Source: a virus | Direction: 5' to 3' (one strand) | Length of the DNA stretch: 31,415 nucleotides | Virus record (IMG/VR): IMGVR_UViG_3300030329_004653 | Location: 1 to 31,415 of that record | In this document: positions 16,773 through 21,932 of the stretch, one piece after another | Numbering within the stretch: position 1 is the first letter of the stretch | Layout: every line of letters starts with the position of its first letter | Program-made: the position numbers and the translations under genes | Notes under the pieces: model-generated | Databases searched by the model: none | What the model was told of the DNA's origin: nothing | The model's input: the letters and a program-made list of their open reading frames with translations, nothing else

Positions 16773-16801
16773 TTGACAAAGAGGCTGTTTTCAGTTAATA
16801 T
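16773..16801 (+). promoter_or_regulatory. near-consensus sigma70 promoter reading right
   Basis: TTGACA (16773-16778) is followed after exactly 17 bases by TAATAT (16796-16801), with an A-rich stretch upstream. Transcription would start near 16808 and run into the GC-rich non-coding region and then the small-gene array. It lies just upstream of the first leftward gene. Confidence 0.75.
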
Positions 16802-17192
16802 TAGCACAGGGAAGGGCATAATTAGCACTTACATACTAGAGAGTGAGAGAGAATAATTACAAATTATCCTAAGAGAGTTCACAAAACCAGAGTTTTTAGT
16901 TAGAGCATCAGCACTATATTTAGGGTCAGGCTAGGAAAAATCAATAGCCCCCATACCCCCCTAGGGTATAGCAATTTACCGCAAAAAGGCTACAGAATCC
17001 AAGCCAAGAAAGGGACTTTTGAGCATACCCCCGCTGGGTATCCCCGCCCCGCTTTCCTGCGGGTCTTTCTTTTCCTTGCTTTCTGGATTGCTCCCCCGCT
17101 CTCCTGGTCTCTACCTGTCCACCCCTAGAAATGATACTTGATAAACCTAGATTTCTATTAGCCCCGCATAGGGTCTTTCTATTGCCTGTATT

Positions 17193-17222
17193 TGCATACT
17201 TTCGCCTAGTTCCGTATGTCAA
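17193..17222 (-). promoter_or_regulatory. possible leftward promoter inside the non-coding region
   Basis: On the minus strand a perfect TTGACA (17217-17222) is followed after 18 bases by a poor -10 (TATGCA). If used, it would give the leftward structural arm a leader of about 450 bases. The weak -10 keeps confidence low. Confidence 0.25.
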
Positions 17223-17857
17223 CACACACTCAGGGGAAAATGTAGAGGATGCTCTCTATGGGGCTTATTTGCCCCTCTCCGTTTGCTTTCCCCTGGTGTA
17301 TCTGTTGCCCCTCTGGTAGTTCCTGCCTGTCTCCTTTTTTCCTGGTCTTGGATTTCTGCAGATTCTGGCGGGGCTTTTGGCGGTTTTGTTTGCCTGATTC
17401 TGCCCAGGTTTAGGCTGTTTGTCTAGTTTTTGCAAGGCTTTTTTCCTCGAGAGAATCCAGAAAGTCATATATCGATGTCTAGAATTCGGGTTTATGGTGT
17501 TATGATTCCCTTGGCGGATGGTTGATAGCCTGAAAGGATACCGCCCCCAGGGGTAGACCTCTGGGAACTGAAAGGTTGAAATTAGGGATGAGAAAGCCCT
17601 AGAGCCTGGGACAAGACCGCCCAGACTGACAAAGCCCCAGGGGGTAGAGCCAAGAGTAAACCTGGAAAGCCGATAGCCTGGCGATAGCCCAGGGGGTCAG
17701 AATACCCCTGGAGATTCTGGAAATTTAATATTCCAGAGGGTAGGGCGAAATATTCACCTGCAGAGAGTGAATGGCGGTATAGAGCCTGGGACAATCCCAG
17801 GGGCTAGGCAGTCCCTAGTTAAGTAAAAAATCATAAATAAATTAAATCTCAATAGGC

Positions 17858-17881
17858 GGGGGTTAGGGTTTCCTAGCCCCC
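17858..17881 (+). terminator. very stable hairpin near the end of the non-coding region
   Basis: GGGGGTTAGG pairs with CCTAGCCCCC (10 bp, one G-U) around a four-base GTTT loop, followed by AGAATTTGCG. It could end a separate RNA or form an attenuator before the small-gene array, but it lacks a proper U run. Confidence 0.45.
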
Positions 17882-17898
17882 CAGAATTTGCGATAATC

Positions 17899-17921
17899 TG
17901 CAGGGTCAAAAGACCCGCCTG
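17899..17921 (+). repeat. array hairpin, copy 0 (diverged)
   Basis: TGCAGGGTC, an AAAA loop, then GACCCGCCTG: a shortened relative of the array stem-loop, with GGGTC/GACCC as its stem. It stands before the first array gene, 28 bases ahead of the conserved leader. Confidence 0.5.
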
Positions 17922-17960
17922 AAAGGGTACAAAAAGATGCCGATTATTGGAGATAAATTT

Positions 17961-18164
17961 ATGCAAACAATAGTGTACAAACTCAAGACGGAAAGGGCAA
18001 GACAAAAAGCCCTAAAAAAGAGGTTAGAGGGGGCAATAATTACCCTCGCAGATAGGTTCTATCACCTCGAGGAAAAACAGGATAGGAGTATGTTGAAATC
18101 TAGAGCGGATGCCCTTCAATATTTCAATGATAAAATTGAGGAAATCATTAGCGATTTTAGATAG
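17961..18164 (+). CDS. array gene 1: small basic helical protein
   Basis: A 67-residue protein starting MQTIVYKLKTERARQKALKK. I chose ATG 17961 because it follows the leader GGAGATAAATTT that precedes nearly every gene of this array; an in-frame ATG 24 bases upstream has no such site. The protein is helical and charged, with many Lys and Arg in its first half and an acidic end (FNDKIEEIISDFR). It is unlike the acidic products further along. Function unknown. A stem-loop copy begins five bases after its stop. Confidence 0.75.
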   Translation: MQTIVYKLKTERARQKALKKRLEGAIITLADRFYHLEEKQDRSMLKSRADALQYFNDKIEEIISDFR

Positions 18165-18168
18165 AGTT

Positions 18169-18207
18169 AACCCTGCAGGGCGGAGAAATTCCGACCCTGT
18201 CAGGCTT
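18169..18207 (+). repeat. array hairpin, copy 1
   Basis: Nested stems: CCTG/CAGG outside, CAGGG/CCCTG inside, CGGA/TCCG at the tip, with single-base bulges (A, T) on the 3' side. A block of about 50 bases is identical to copy 2. Confidence 0.85.
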
Positions 18208-18251
18208 ATCTTATAGTCAGGTAAAAGACTCAAAAACCAGGAGATAAATTT

Positions 18252-18551
18252 ATGAGCAACAGAAAGATGATTAGGGAATATGACCAAGTAGGGGCGGACG
18301 GTTTCGCTGTAGCCCTGTCAGGATACACAGGCAGATGGGAGACCACTGAGGATATCACAGACTCAGGGAAAGCACAGGCTAGAATAATGGCACAAATAGA
18401 GGATGCCCGCTGGTGGTTAGCCAGGGCATCGGGAATTGTTAGCGAGTCCAAAAGGAAATCTAACGGGCTAAGCCCCGAGGATTTGGAACTTCTGGCGATA
18501 TGTCAGAACAACCTCGCCCTATGTCAATTTTATATGGAATATACCGAGTAA
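18252..18551 (+). CDS. array gene 2: hypothetical protein, helical
   Basis: A 99-residue protein starting MSNRKMIREYDQVGADGFAV. After the conserved AGGAGATAAATTT leader it reads mostly as helices (ARIMAQIEDARWWLARASGI, then LSPEDLELLAICQNNLALCQ) and ends in YMEYTE. The composition is balanced, with several Trp and two Cys in the last third. I do not recognise a family. It stands between hairpin copies 1 and 2, which are identical, so this gene could be gained or lost by recombination between them. Confidence 0.8.
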   Translation: MSNRKMIREYDQVGADGFAVALSGYTGRWETTEDITDSGKAQARIMAQIEDARWWLARASGIVSESKRKSNGLSPEDLELLAICQNNLALCQFYMEYTE

Positions 18552-18566
18552 AAAGCGGTAAGAGTT

Positions 18567-18605
18567 AACCCTGCAGGGCGGAGAAATTCCGACCCTGTCA
18601 GGCTT
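18567..18605 (+). repeat. array hairpin, copy 2
   Basis: Same nested stems as copy 1 and identical over about 50 bases. A second shared block, AGACAAGACCAAAAAATC, leads into the ribosome site and is found again after copy 4. Confidence 0.85.
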
Positions 18606-18650
18606 ATCTTAGAGAGTCAGACAAGACCAAAAAATCAAGGAGATAAATTT

Positions 18651-18737
18651 ATGAGGGTTTTATTAGGTAAAAATATGATAATTTACACCAAAACCAAAAA
18701 AGGCAAAAAAGCCAAGATTAGGGGATGGGTAGATTAA
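18651..18737 (+). CDS. array gene 3: 28-residue basic peptide
   Basis: A very short frame (MRVLLGKNMIIYTKTKKGKK and eight more residues) behind a perfect AAGGAGATAAATTTATG leader. The leader is the reason to accept it as translated. The peptide is strongly basic with a hydrophobic start. It may be a functional small peptide or the remnant of a longer array gene. The following 120 bases to the next gene hold only hairpins. Confidence 0.55.
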   Translation: MRVLLGKNMIIYTKTKKGKKAKIRGWVD

Positions 18738-18856
18738 GACCGCAAGGGGCGGGAAACCGCCCCCCAAGGTAAGACTCGCAAGGTAACCCCCGCAAGGGTG
18801 AGGGTTATTTTAAGACCCGAAAAGGGCAACCCCGCAAGGGGCAAGGAGATAAATTT
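18738..18856 (+). other. string of small hairpins between array genes 3 and 4
   Basis: This stretch has no full array stem-loop. Instead it carries GGGGCGG-GAAA-CCGCCCC (18746-18763) and a run of tiny stems with GCAA or GAAA loops (ACCCCCGCAAGGGT, CCCGAAAAGGG, CCCCGCAAGGGG) up to the leader of the next gene. Short Cs, a GNRA loop and matching Gs recur before other array leaders as well. Confidence 0.6.
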
Positions 18857-19063
18857 ATGAACGAAGAAATTAGTATAGATGTGAGGGCGGTATACGATAC
18901 TACGATATATGTAACTCAGGCAGATTATGACAGAGCCGAGAGGGAATACATAGCGGACTATGGAAAAAAGCCAGACAGGGAAGAAGTTTTGAATTCCCTA
19001 GTATGGGATAACCTCGATGAGGTTACAAATGATAGCCCAGAACTAGAAATCTTAGAATATTAA
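18857..19063 (+). CDS. array gene 4: small acidic protein
   Basis: A 68-residue protein starting MNEEISIDVRAVYDTTIYVT. It is strongly acidic (I count 19 Asp/Glu against 6 Lys/Arg). Strands in the first half are followed by a helical part (YDRAEREYIADYGKKPDREE) and an acidic tail (NDSPELEILEY). It follows a perfect leader. The family is not recognised. Compact acidic early proteins of phages are sometimes DNA mimics or inhibitors of host enzymes; that is only a possibility here. Confidence 0.8.
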   Translation: MNEEISIDVRAVYDTTIYVTQADYDRAEREYIADYGKKPDREEVLNSLVWDNLDEVTNDSPELEILEY

Positions 19064-19068
19064 GTTTG

Positions 19069-19112
19069 AAACCTGCAGGGTTAGGGGGCAACCCCGCCCT
19101 GTCCAGGTTTTT
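19069..19112 (+). repeat. array hairpin, copy 3
   Basis: AAACCTG/CAGGTTT outside (7 bp), CAGGG/CCCTG inside, tip GGGG-GCAA-CCCC with a GNRA loop. It ends in TTTTT, so it may also work as an intrinsic terminator. Confidence 0.85.
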
Positions 19113-19133
19113 AATTAAAGTTATGAAATTTTA

Positions 19134-19260
19134 AGACCTAGTCAATCATAGGGAGTAATTAACCTGAGTGATTCCCAGGGGAAAAGGGGCTAATCTAGAA
19201 GTCAGACCGAAGTAACCAGGATGGTAAGGGACAAGTTCCACTAGGCAAGGAGATAAAGTT
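19134..19260 (+). other. geneless spacer, possibly structured, ahead of a start-stop codon pair
   Basis: CCTAGT (19137-19142) can pair with ACTAGG (19240-19245) and close a domain of about 100 bases that contains GGGA/TCCC and many short G and C runs, composition like the 17.5 kb region. It ends in the leader AAGGAGATAAAGTT, but the ATG is followed by AAT TAA. It could be the place of a lost gene or a small regulatory RNA. Confidence 0.4.
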
Positions 19261-19269
19261 ATGAATTAA
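19261..19269 (+). other. two-codon frame ATG-AAT-TAA behind a full array leader
   Basis: The conserved ribosome site is intact (one base change), yet the frame ends after Met-Asn, and the stop codon lies in the outer stem of hairpin copy 4. Either a gene was deleted cleanly between leader and hairpin, or a start-stop element holds ribosomes there. Confidence 0.55.
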
Positions 19270-19310
19270 TCCCGCAGGGTTAGAGGGCAACCTCGCCCTG
19301 TCAGGGTTAA
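19266..19310 (+). repeat. array hairpin, copy 4
   Basis: TTAATCCCG/CAGGGTTAA outside (8 of 9 pairs, one G-U), CAGGG/CCCTG inside, tip GAGG-GCAA-CCTC. Relative to copy 3 the tip shows a paired change (G-C to A-T), which supports a real RNA stem. Confidence 0.85.
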
Positions 19311-19353
19311 TTTTAAGTGTCAGACAAGACCAAAAAATCAAGGAGATAGATTT

Positions 19354-19488
19354 ATGAGTTACGAAAAATTGCAAAAAAGATGTATGTTTTATAAAGACCT
19401 TTGGTTGAAAGAAAGAGAGGAGAAATGGACATACTTAATTGAGTGTAGGAGATTGGAAGAAGAAATTTTGGCGATTGATAAGAAATAG
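19354..19488 (+). CDS. array gene 5: 44-residue charged helical protein
   Basis: Starts MSYEKLQKRCMFYKDLWLKE after AAGGAGATAGATTT and continues as one long charged helix (TYLIECRRLEEEILAIDKK). It has two Cys and looks like a short coiled coil or small DNA/RNA-associated peptide. Function unknown. The leader block in front of it (AGACAAGACCAAAAAATC) is the same as the one before array gene 3. Confidence 0.7.
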   Translation: MSYEKLQKRCMFYKDLWLKEREEKWTYLIECRRLEEEILAIDKK

Positions 19489-19516
19489 GCAACTTTCAAT
19501 AATAAATCCTAAATAG

Positions 19517-19561
19517 TTAATCTTGCAGGGTTAGGGGGCAACCCCGCCCTGTCAGGGTTAA
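19517..19561 (+). repeat. array hairpin, copy 5
   Basis: TTAATCTTG/CAGGGTTAA outside (9 pairs counting G-U), CAGGG/CCCTG inside, tip GGGG-GCAA-CCCC. It is followed by several GNRA mini-hairpins and the 14-base word AAGGTCATACTCGC (19604-19617). Confidence 0.85.
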
Positions 19562-19638
19562 TTTTAAGACCCGTAAAGGGCAACCTCGCAAGGGTAAGAC
19601 CGCAAGGTCATACTCGCAAGAGGTAAGGAGATAGATTT

Positions 19639-19920
19639 ATGAGCGATAACACATACAACGGATGGACAAATTGGGAGACTTGGCTAACTGCCTTACATAT
19701 CAACGAAACACCAAGCATATTAGAGAGTTTCCAAGAGATGTACCACTACGACAAACCCACCTGCAGTATTGGAGAAAATGACAAGATTCTAAAAGAATAC
19801 ATAATCGAATTTTTTCACGAATTTAGCGGGGGCTATGTTGAGGAAACACTCCACATTGAAAGCCACCACATTGATTGGGCTGAAATATGTGATTCTCTAT
19901 ATGAGGAAGAGGGATGGTAG
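19639..19920 (+). CDS. array gene 6: very acidic 'GWTNWETW' protein
   Basis: A 93-residue protein opening MSDNTYNGWTNWETWLTALH. The 'YNGWTN-x-ETW' motif recurs at the N-terminus of a small protein family in phages, plasmids and host chromosomes (DUF7249-like, from memory); its function is not known to me. This member is very acidic, 20 Asp/Glu against 3 Lys and no Arg. It follows the leader AAGGAGATAGATTT. A role against host defences or as a host-enzyme inhibitor is possible but only inferred from size, charge and location. Confidence 0.82.
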   Translation: MSDNTYNGWTNWETWLTALHINETPSILESFQEMYHYDKPTCSIGENDKILKEYIIEFFHEFSGGYVEETLHIESHHIDWAEICDSLYEEEGW

Positions 19921-19941
19921 TATGAGGATTATGAATAAATT

Positions 19942-19976
19942 AACCCTGCAGGTTGTGAGAGCAACCTGACAGGCTT
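19942..19976 (+). repeat. array hairpin, copy 6
   Basis: CCTG/CAGG outside, then a continuous CAGGTTG/CAACCTG stem closed by a TGAGAG loop, with one bulged A. The inner stem differs from copies 1-5 on both sides, so pairing is kept. Confidence 0.8.
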
Positions 19977-20017
19977 ATTTTAATAAAAGACCTAGAAATA
20001 GGCAAGGAGATAAATTT

Positions 20018-20518
20018 ATGGAAACATTAAGAGAGGGCTATTTACCGAAAGGCAAGTACCTAATTTCCGACCCCTGTTATATTCAATATAGCAAAAGGGA
20101 CAAGGCGGATACAGATAACTCGATTTGGAGTGATTTCTGCGATGCCTTACACAAAAAGGAAAGAGAGACAAACCGCAATGGGGTTGTTTTTGACTTTAGG
20201 GGTTACGAGTTATTTGTATCAGGTACTGCTCACGGAGATGGAAGTTATTGCGGAAATAACGGAGAAATTTACGGAGTGGATGCGGGAATTTTGGGATGTG
20301 TGCCTGTAGAGGTTGCAGACCCTGATTTTGTCCAGGAAGTAAAAGAGGGCAAAAAGTCGTATATCACTTATCACGAATTTGATTCTGAGATTGAGTGTTA
20401 TTACGATGAGGGCAAGGTTGTTATGGGAAGTGTTGAGATAGACACAGACCCGCCAGACCCCGATGCCTGTCCAGAATGTGGATATATCGATTGTTGCGAT
20501 GAGGATTGTGAGGGTTGA
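20018..20518 (+). CDS. array gene 7: 'YLISDPCY / HGDGSY' protein with Cys-rich tail
   Basis: A 166-residue protein, the longest of the array. It contains GKYLISDPCYI, later SGTAHGDGSY and YGVDAGILGCVPVEVADPDF, a motif order I know from conserved hypothetical proteins of phages and bacteria whose function has not been settled. The C-terminal 20 residues hold five Cys (CPECGYIDCCDEDC), probably a small zinc knuckle or disulphide-rich tail, and the protein as a whole is strongly acidic. It starts after a perfect AAGGAGATAAATTT leader. Confidence 0.85.
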   Translation: METLREGYLPKGKYLISDPCYIQYSKRDKADTDNSIWSDFCDALHKKERETNRNGVVFDFRGYELFVSGTAHGDGSYCGNNGEIYGVDAGILGCVPVEVADPDFVQEVKEGKKSYITYHEFDSEIECYYDEGKVVMGSVEIDTDPPDPDACPECGYIDCCDEDCEG

Positions 20519-20528
20519 TAAAAGTTTG

Positions 20529-20566
20529 AAACCTGCAGGTTGTGAGAGCAACCTGTCCAGGTTTTT
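20529..20566 (+). repeat. array hairpin, copy 7
   Basis: AAACCTG/CAGGTTT outside (7 bp), CAGGTTG/CAACCTG inside, loop TGAGAG, bulge TC, then TTTTT-type tail. It combines the outer stem of copies 3 and 9 with the inner stem of copy 6. A CCCGAAAGGG mini-hairpin follows before the leader. Confidence 0.85.
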
Positions 20567-20601
20567 AATTTAAAATCCCGAAAGGGTAAGGAGATAAATT
20601 T

Positions 20602-20757
20602 ATGGAGTCTTACAAAAAGTACAAAAACCCACAAAACGACTACGAGGTGATTTGGAACAAATATTGTTCCTGTCGCAAATGGGAATTGCTTGAAGTGATT
20701 TATTCACTTGAAAAGCATAACCAAGTGACACCCTGCTACGACCCCAACAGGAAGTAG
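20602..20757 (+). CDS. array gene 8: 51-residue protein with CxC motif
   Basis: Starts MESYKKYKNPQNDYEVIWNK after a perfect leader and contains YCSCRKWELLEVIYSLEKHN and a late TPCYDPNRK. Three Cys (CxC plus one) might bind metal. It shares the opening 'MESY' with the next array gene, but beyond that the two differ. Function unknown. The stop is followed after four bases by hairpin copy 8. Confidence 0.75.
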   Translation: MESYKKYKNPQNDYEVIWNKYCSCRKWELLEVIYSLEKHNQVTPCYDPNRK

Positions 20758-20761
20758 TTTT

Positions 20762-20799
20762 AACCCTGCAGGGCGGAGAAATCCGACCCTGTCAGGGTT
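20762..20799 (+). repeat. array hairpin, copy 8
   Basis: AACCCTG/CAGGGTT outside (7 bp), CAGGG/CCCTG inside, tip CGGA/TCCG with bulges A and T on the 3' side. Downstream come repeated AAGGTAGAAACCGC words and a CCCGAAAGGG mini-hairpin. Confidence 0.85.
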
Positions 20800-20879
20800 T
20801 TAATTACAAGGTAGAAACCGCAAGGTAGAAACCGCAATTATCAATTTAAAAAGACCCGAAAGGGCAAGGAGATAGATTT

Positions 20880-21137
20880 ATGGAAAGTTATGACCAAAAA
20901 TACAACAGGTATATTATTGTGGATTGGGCGAACAACAGATGTTTTAGGGATTTGAGATACAGAAATGGCTATAAAGAATTTAATTCTTTTCATTGTGCCT
21001 GGGAGTATCTAAATAAAGTCTCTTATCAATTGTTTGGAGACAATCAAGACAAAAGGGATGAGTGGGAAGAAGATTTTTATTTCTACCTAGAATCCGATTG
21101 GTTGAACGATGAGGATAACGGAGTATACGAATATTAA
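20880..21137 (+). CDS. array gene 9: small acidic aromatic-rich protein
   Basis: An 85-residue protein starting MESYDQKYNRYIIVDWANNR. It is rich in Tyr, Trp and Phe (for example EEDFYFYLESDWL) and acidic (19 Asp/Glu against 10 Lys/Arg), ending in NDEDNGVYEY. It follows AAGGAGATAGATTT. No family recognised. The acidic tail resembles that of array gene 4 (both end in EY before a GTTTGAAACCTG hairpin), which may hint at shared history of these two cassettes. Confidence 0.8.
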   Translation: MESYDQKYNRYIIVDWANNRCFRDLRYRNGYKEFNSFHCAWEYLNKVSYQLFGDNQDKRDEWEEDFYFYLESDWLNDEDNGVYEY

Positions 21138-21142
21138 GTTTG

Positions 21143-21181
21143 AAACCTGCAGGGCGGTTTTGCCGACCCTGACAGGTTTTT
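21143..21181 (+). repeat. array hairpin, copy 9
   Basis: AAACCTG/CAGGTTT outside, CAGGG/CCCTG inside, tip CGG/CCG with a TTTTG loop and two bulged A's, followed by a T run. This is the last clear copy of the array. Confidence 0.85.
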
Positions 21182-21197
21182 AATTTCAGGGTTACAC

Positions 21198-21320
21198 CTG
21201 AAGATAATTTTATTTCCTAATGGGGCAGTTAGGTTTGCTATGCAAATACCTGCAATGAGAAAAACAGGCGGAGAATGGAAAAGCAGTAGGAAATCCGAAA
21301 GGTGGAAATACTGCAACTAA
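21198..21320 (+). CDS. possible array gene with a lost or CTG start (40 residues)
   Basis: An open frame reading LKIILFPNGAVRFAMQIPAM and then a basic tail (KTGGEWKSSRKSERWKYCN). The first two lines look like a genuine protein start with CTG in place of ATG. Upstream there is no array leader. A leader-like word GAAGATAATTTTATT (3 changes in 15) overlaps the frame but is out of register. It may be a decayed cassette or a gene using CTG. Confidence 0.35.
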   Translation: MKIILFPNGAVRFAMQIPAMRKTGGEWKSSRKSERWKYCN

Positions 21321-21349
21321 CATAAGACCCCCCAAAGGAATTAAAGGAG

Positions 21350-21499
21350 ATGATTTTATTAAAGGTCTTGTTCGTGTTGAAATTGGTCTCAAGGTCAAGG
21401 TCGCACTCGCAAGGTAAACCCCGCACTATTGAAATTATGATTTTCCCCTGGAGAGAAATGGGGCATAGAGCAACAGGTCGCACCGATTGTAAGGTTTAG
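21350..21499 (+). CDS. possible small gene of 49 residues
   Basis: A frame from ATG 21350 to TAG 21499 that begins MILLKVLFVLKLVSRSRSHS and ends in MIFPWREMGHRATGRTDCKV. GGAG touches the ATG directly, so the ribosome site is too close, although AAAGGA lies further up. The middle is made of the GCAAGGT-type repeated words found throughout the array, which weakens the case for coding. It could be a decayed cassette. Confidence 0.3.
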   Translation: MILLKVLFVLKLVSRSRSHSQGKPRTIEIMIFPWREMGHRATGRTDCKV

Positions 21500-21596
21500 G
21501 TCGCAAGAGGTCAACTTCGCATTGTTTTTTTTCAAGCAAACCAAGGGGAAATCAAAATACTGACAGATAAGTCATAAAAATCAAGGAGACTAAAGA

Positions 21597-21692
21597 ATGA
21601 AGAAAAAGAAAAAAGAAAGTTTAAAAAAGTTTACAAAAAGACTAGAAAATGCATTTAACGATTATCTAGAAAAGAAAAACATTAAACTTTAA
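21597..21692 (+). CDS. 31-residue lysine-rich peptide
   Basis: ATG 21597 follows AAGGAGACTAAAGA, a good ribosome site that differs from the array leader. The peptide MKKKKKESLKKFTKRLENAF plus eleven residues is a basic amphipathic helix. It is the last gene before the terminator-like hairpins. It might bind nucleic acid; function unknown. Confidence 0.55.
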   Translation: MKKKKKESLKKFTKRLENAFNDYLEKKNIKL

Positions 21693-21735
21693 AGGGGAGA
21701 GAGAGGGGGGATATATAAAGGGGGGAGAGAGTAGG

Positions 21736-21765
21736 GTTTTATTTATTATAAAACTCTCTAGAGAG
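21736..21765 (+). repeat. inverted repeats in a purine-rich intergenic stretch
   Basis: GTTTTAT/ATAAAAC with a five-base loop (21736-21754) overlaps the 12-base palindrome CTCTCTAGAGAG (21754-21765). Both are embedded in GAGAGAGG-type runs. Confidence 0.5.
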
Positions 21766-21774
21766 AGGGGGTAT

Positions 21775-21806
21775 GGGGGAGAGAGATGCAATCTCCCCCT
21801 GCTTTT
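21775..21806 (+). terminator. terminator-like hairpin ending the small-gene array
   Basis: GGGGGAGA pairs with TCTCCCCC (8 perfect pairs) around a nine-base loop, followed by TGCTTTT. It lies between the last small gene and the next promoter. Confidence 0.55.
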
Positions 21807-21826
21807 CTGAAAAAGACCATTTCGAT

Positions 21827-21855
21827 TTCAAAAATAGCAATACCTGTGCTAAGAT
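21827..21855 (+). promoter_or_regulatory. probable promoter of the second rightward unit
   Basis: TTCAAA (21827-21832), 17 bases, then TAAGAT (21850-21855) preceded by TGC, an extended -10. A 9-bp inverted repeat, ATTGTTGTA/TACAACAAT (21860-21896), lies where transcription would begin and could be an operator or a leader hairpin. Confidence 0.45.
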
Positions 21856-21932
21856 GACTATTGTTGTACGGATAAACCAAAAATTCATACAACAATAATA
21901 AAAAAATCCCGAAAGGGTAGGAGACGAAAAAG

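Larger units (their letters stand above)
16808..17935 (+). ncRNA. GC-rich, hairpin-dense non-coding region; candidate large structured RNA or very long leader
   Basis: About 1.1 kb without a convincing gene. The lines I counted have 57-60% G+C, while the rest of the window is clearly AT-richer. Perfect or near-perfect stems follow one another: ATACCC/GGGTAT twice (16953-16969 and 17025-17041), CCCGC/GCGGG (17048-17063), GGGGC/GCCCC (17260-17275), CCCAGGGG/CCTCTGGG (17546-17565), CCTGG/CCAGG (17677-17693), CTGGAA/TTCCAG inside TACCC/GGGTA (17703-17742), ATTCAC/GTGAAT (17752-17772) and CCTGGGA/TCCCAGG (17785-17801). AGAGCCTGGGACAA occurs twice (17601 and 17781). The strand is suggested by the promoter at 16773. 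The left half is purine-rich on the other strand, so two divergent leaders, an origin or a cos site are alternatives. Confidence 0.5.

Noticed and set aside
16941-17468. Two minus-strand frames of 94 and 67 codons
   Set aside because: They consist of Arg/Lys/Gly-rich low-complexity sequence caused by purine-rich DNA, have no ribosome site and cross several perfect hairpins.
17899-21181. CRISPR array
   Set aside because: The repeats are 100-550 bases apart, are separated by genes with start and stop codons, vary in sequence and show paired changes.
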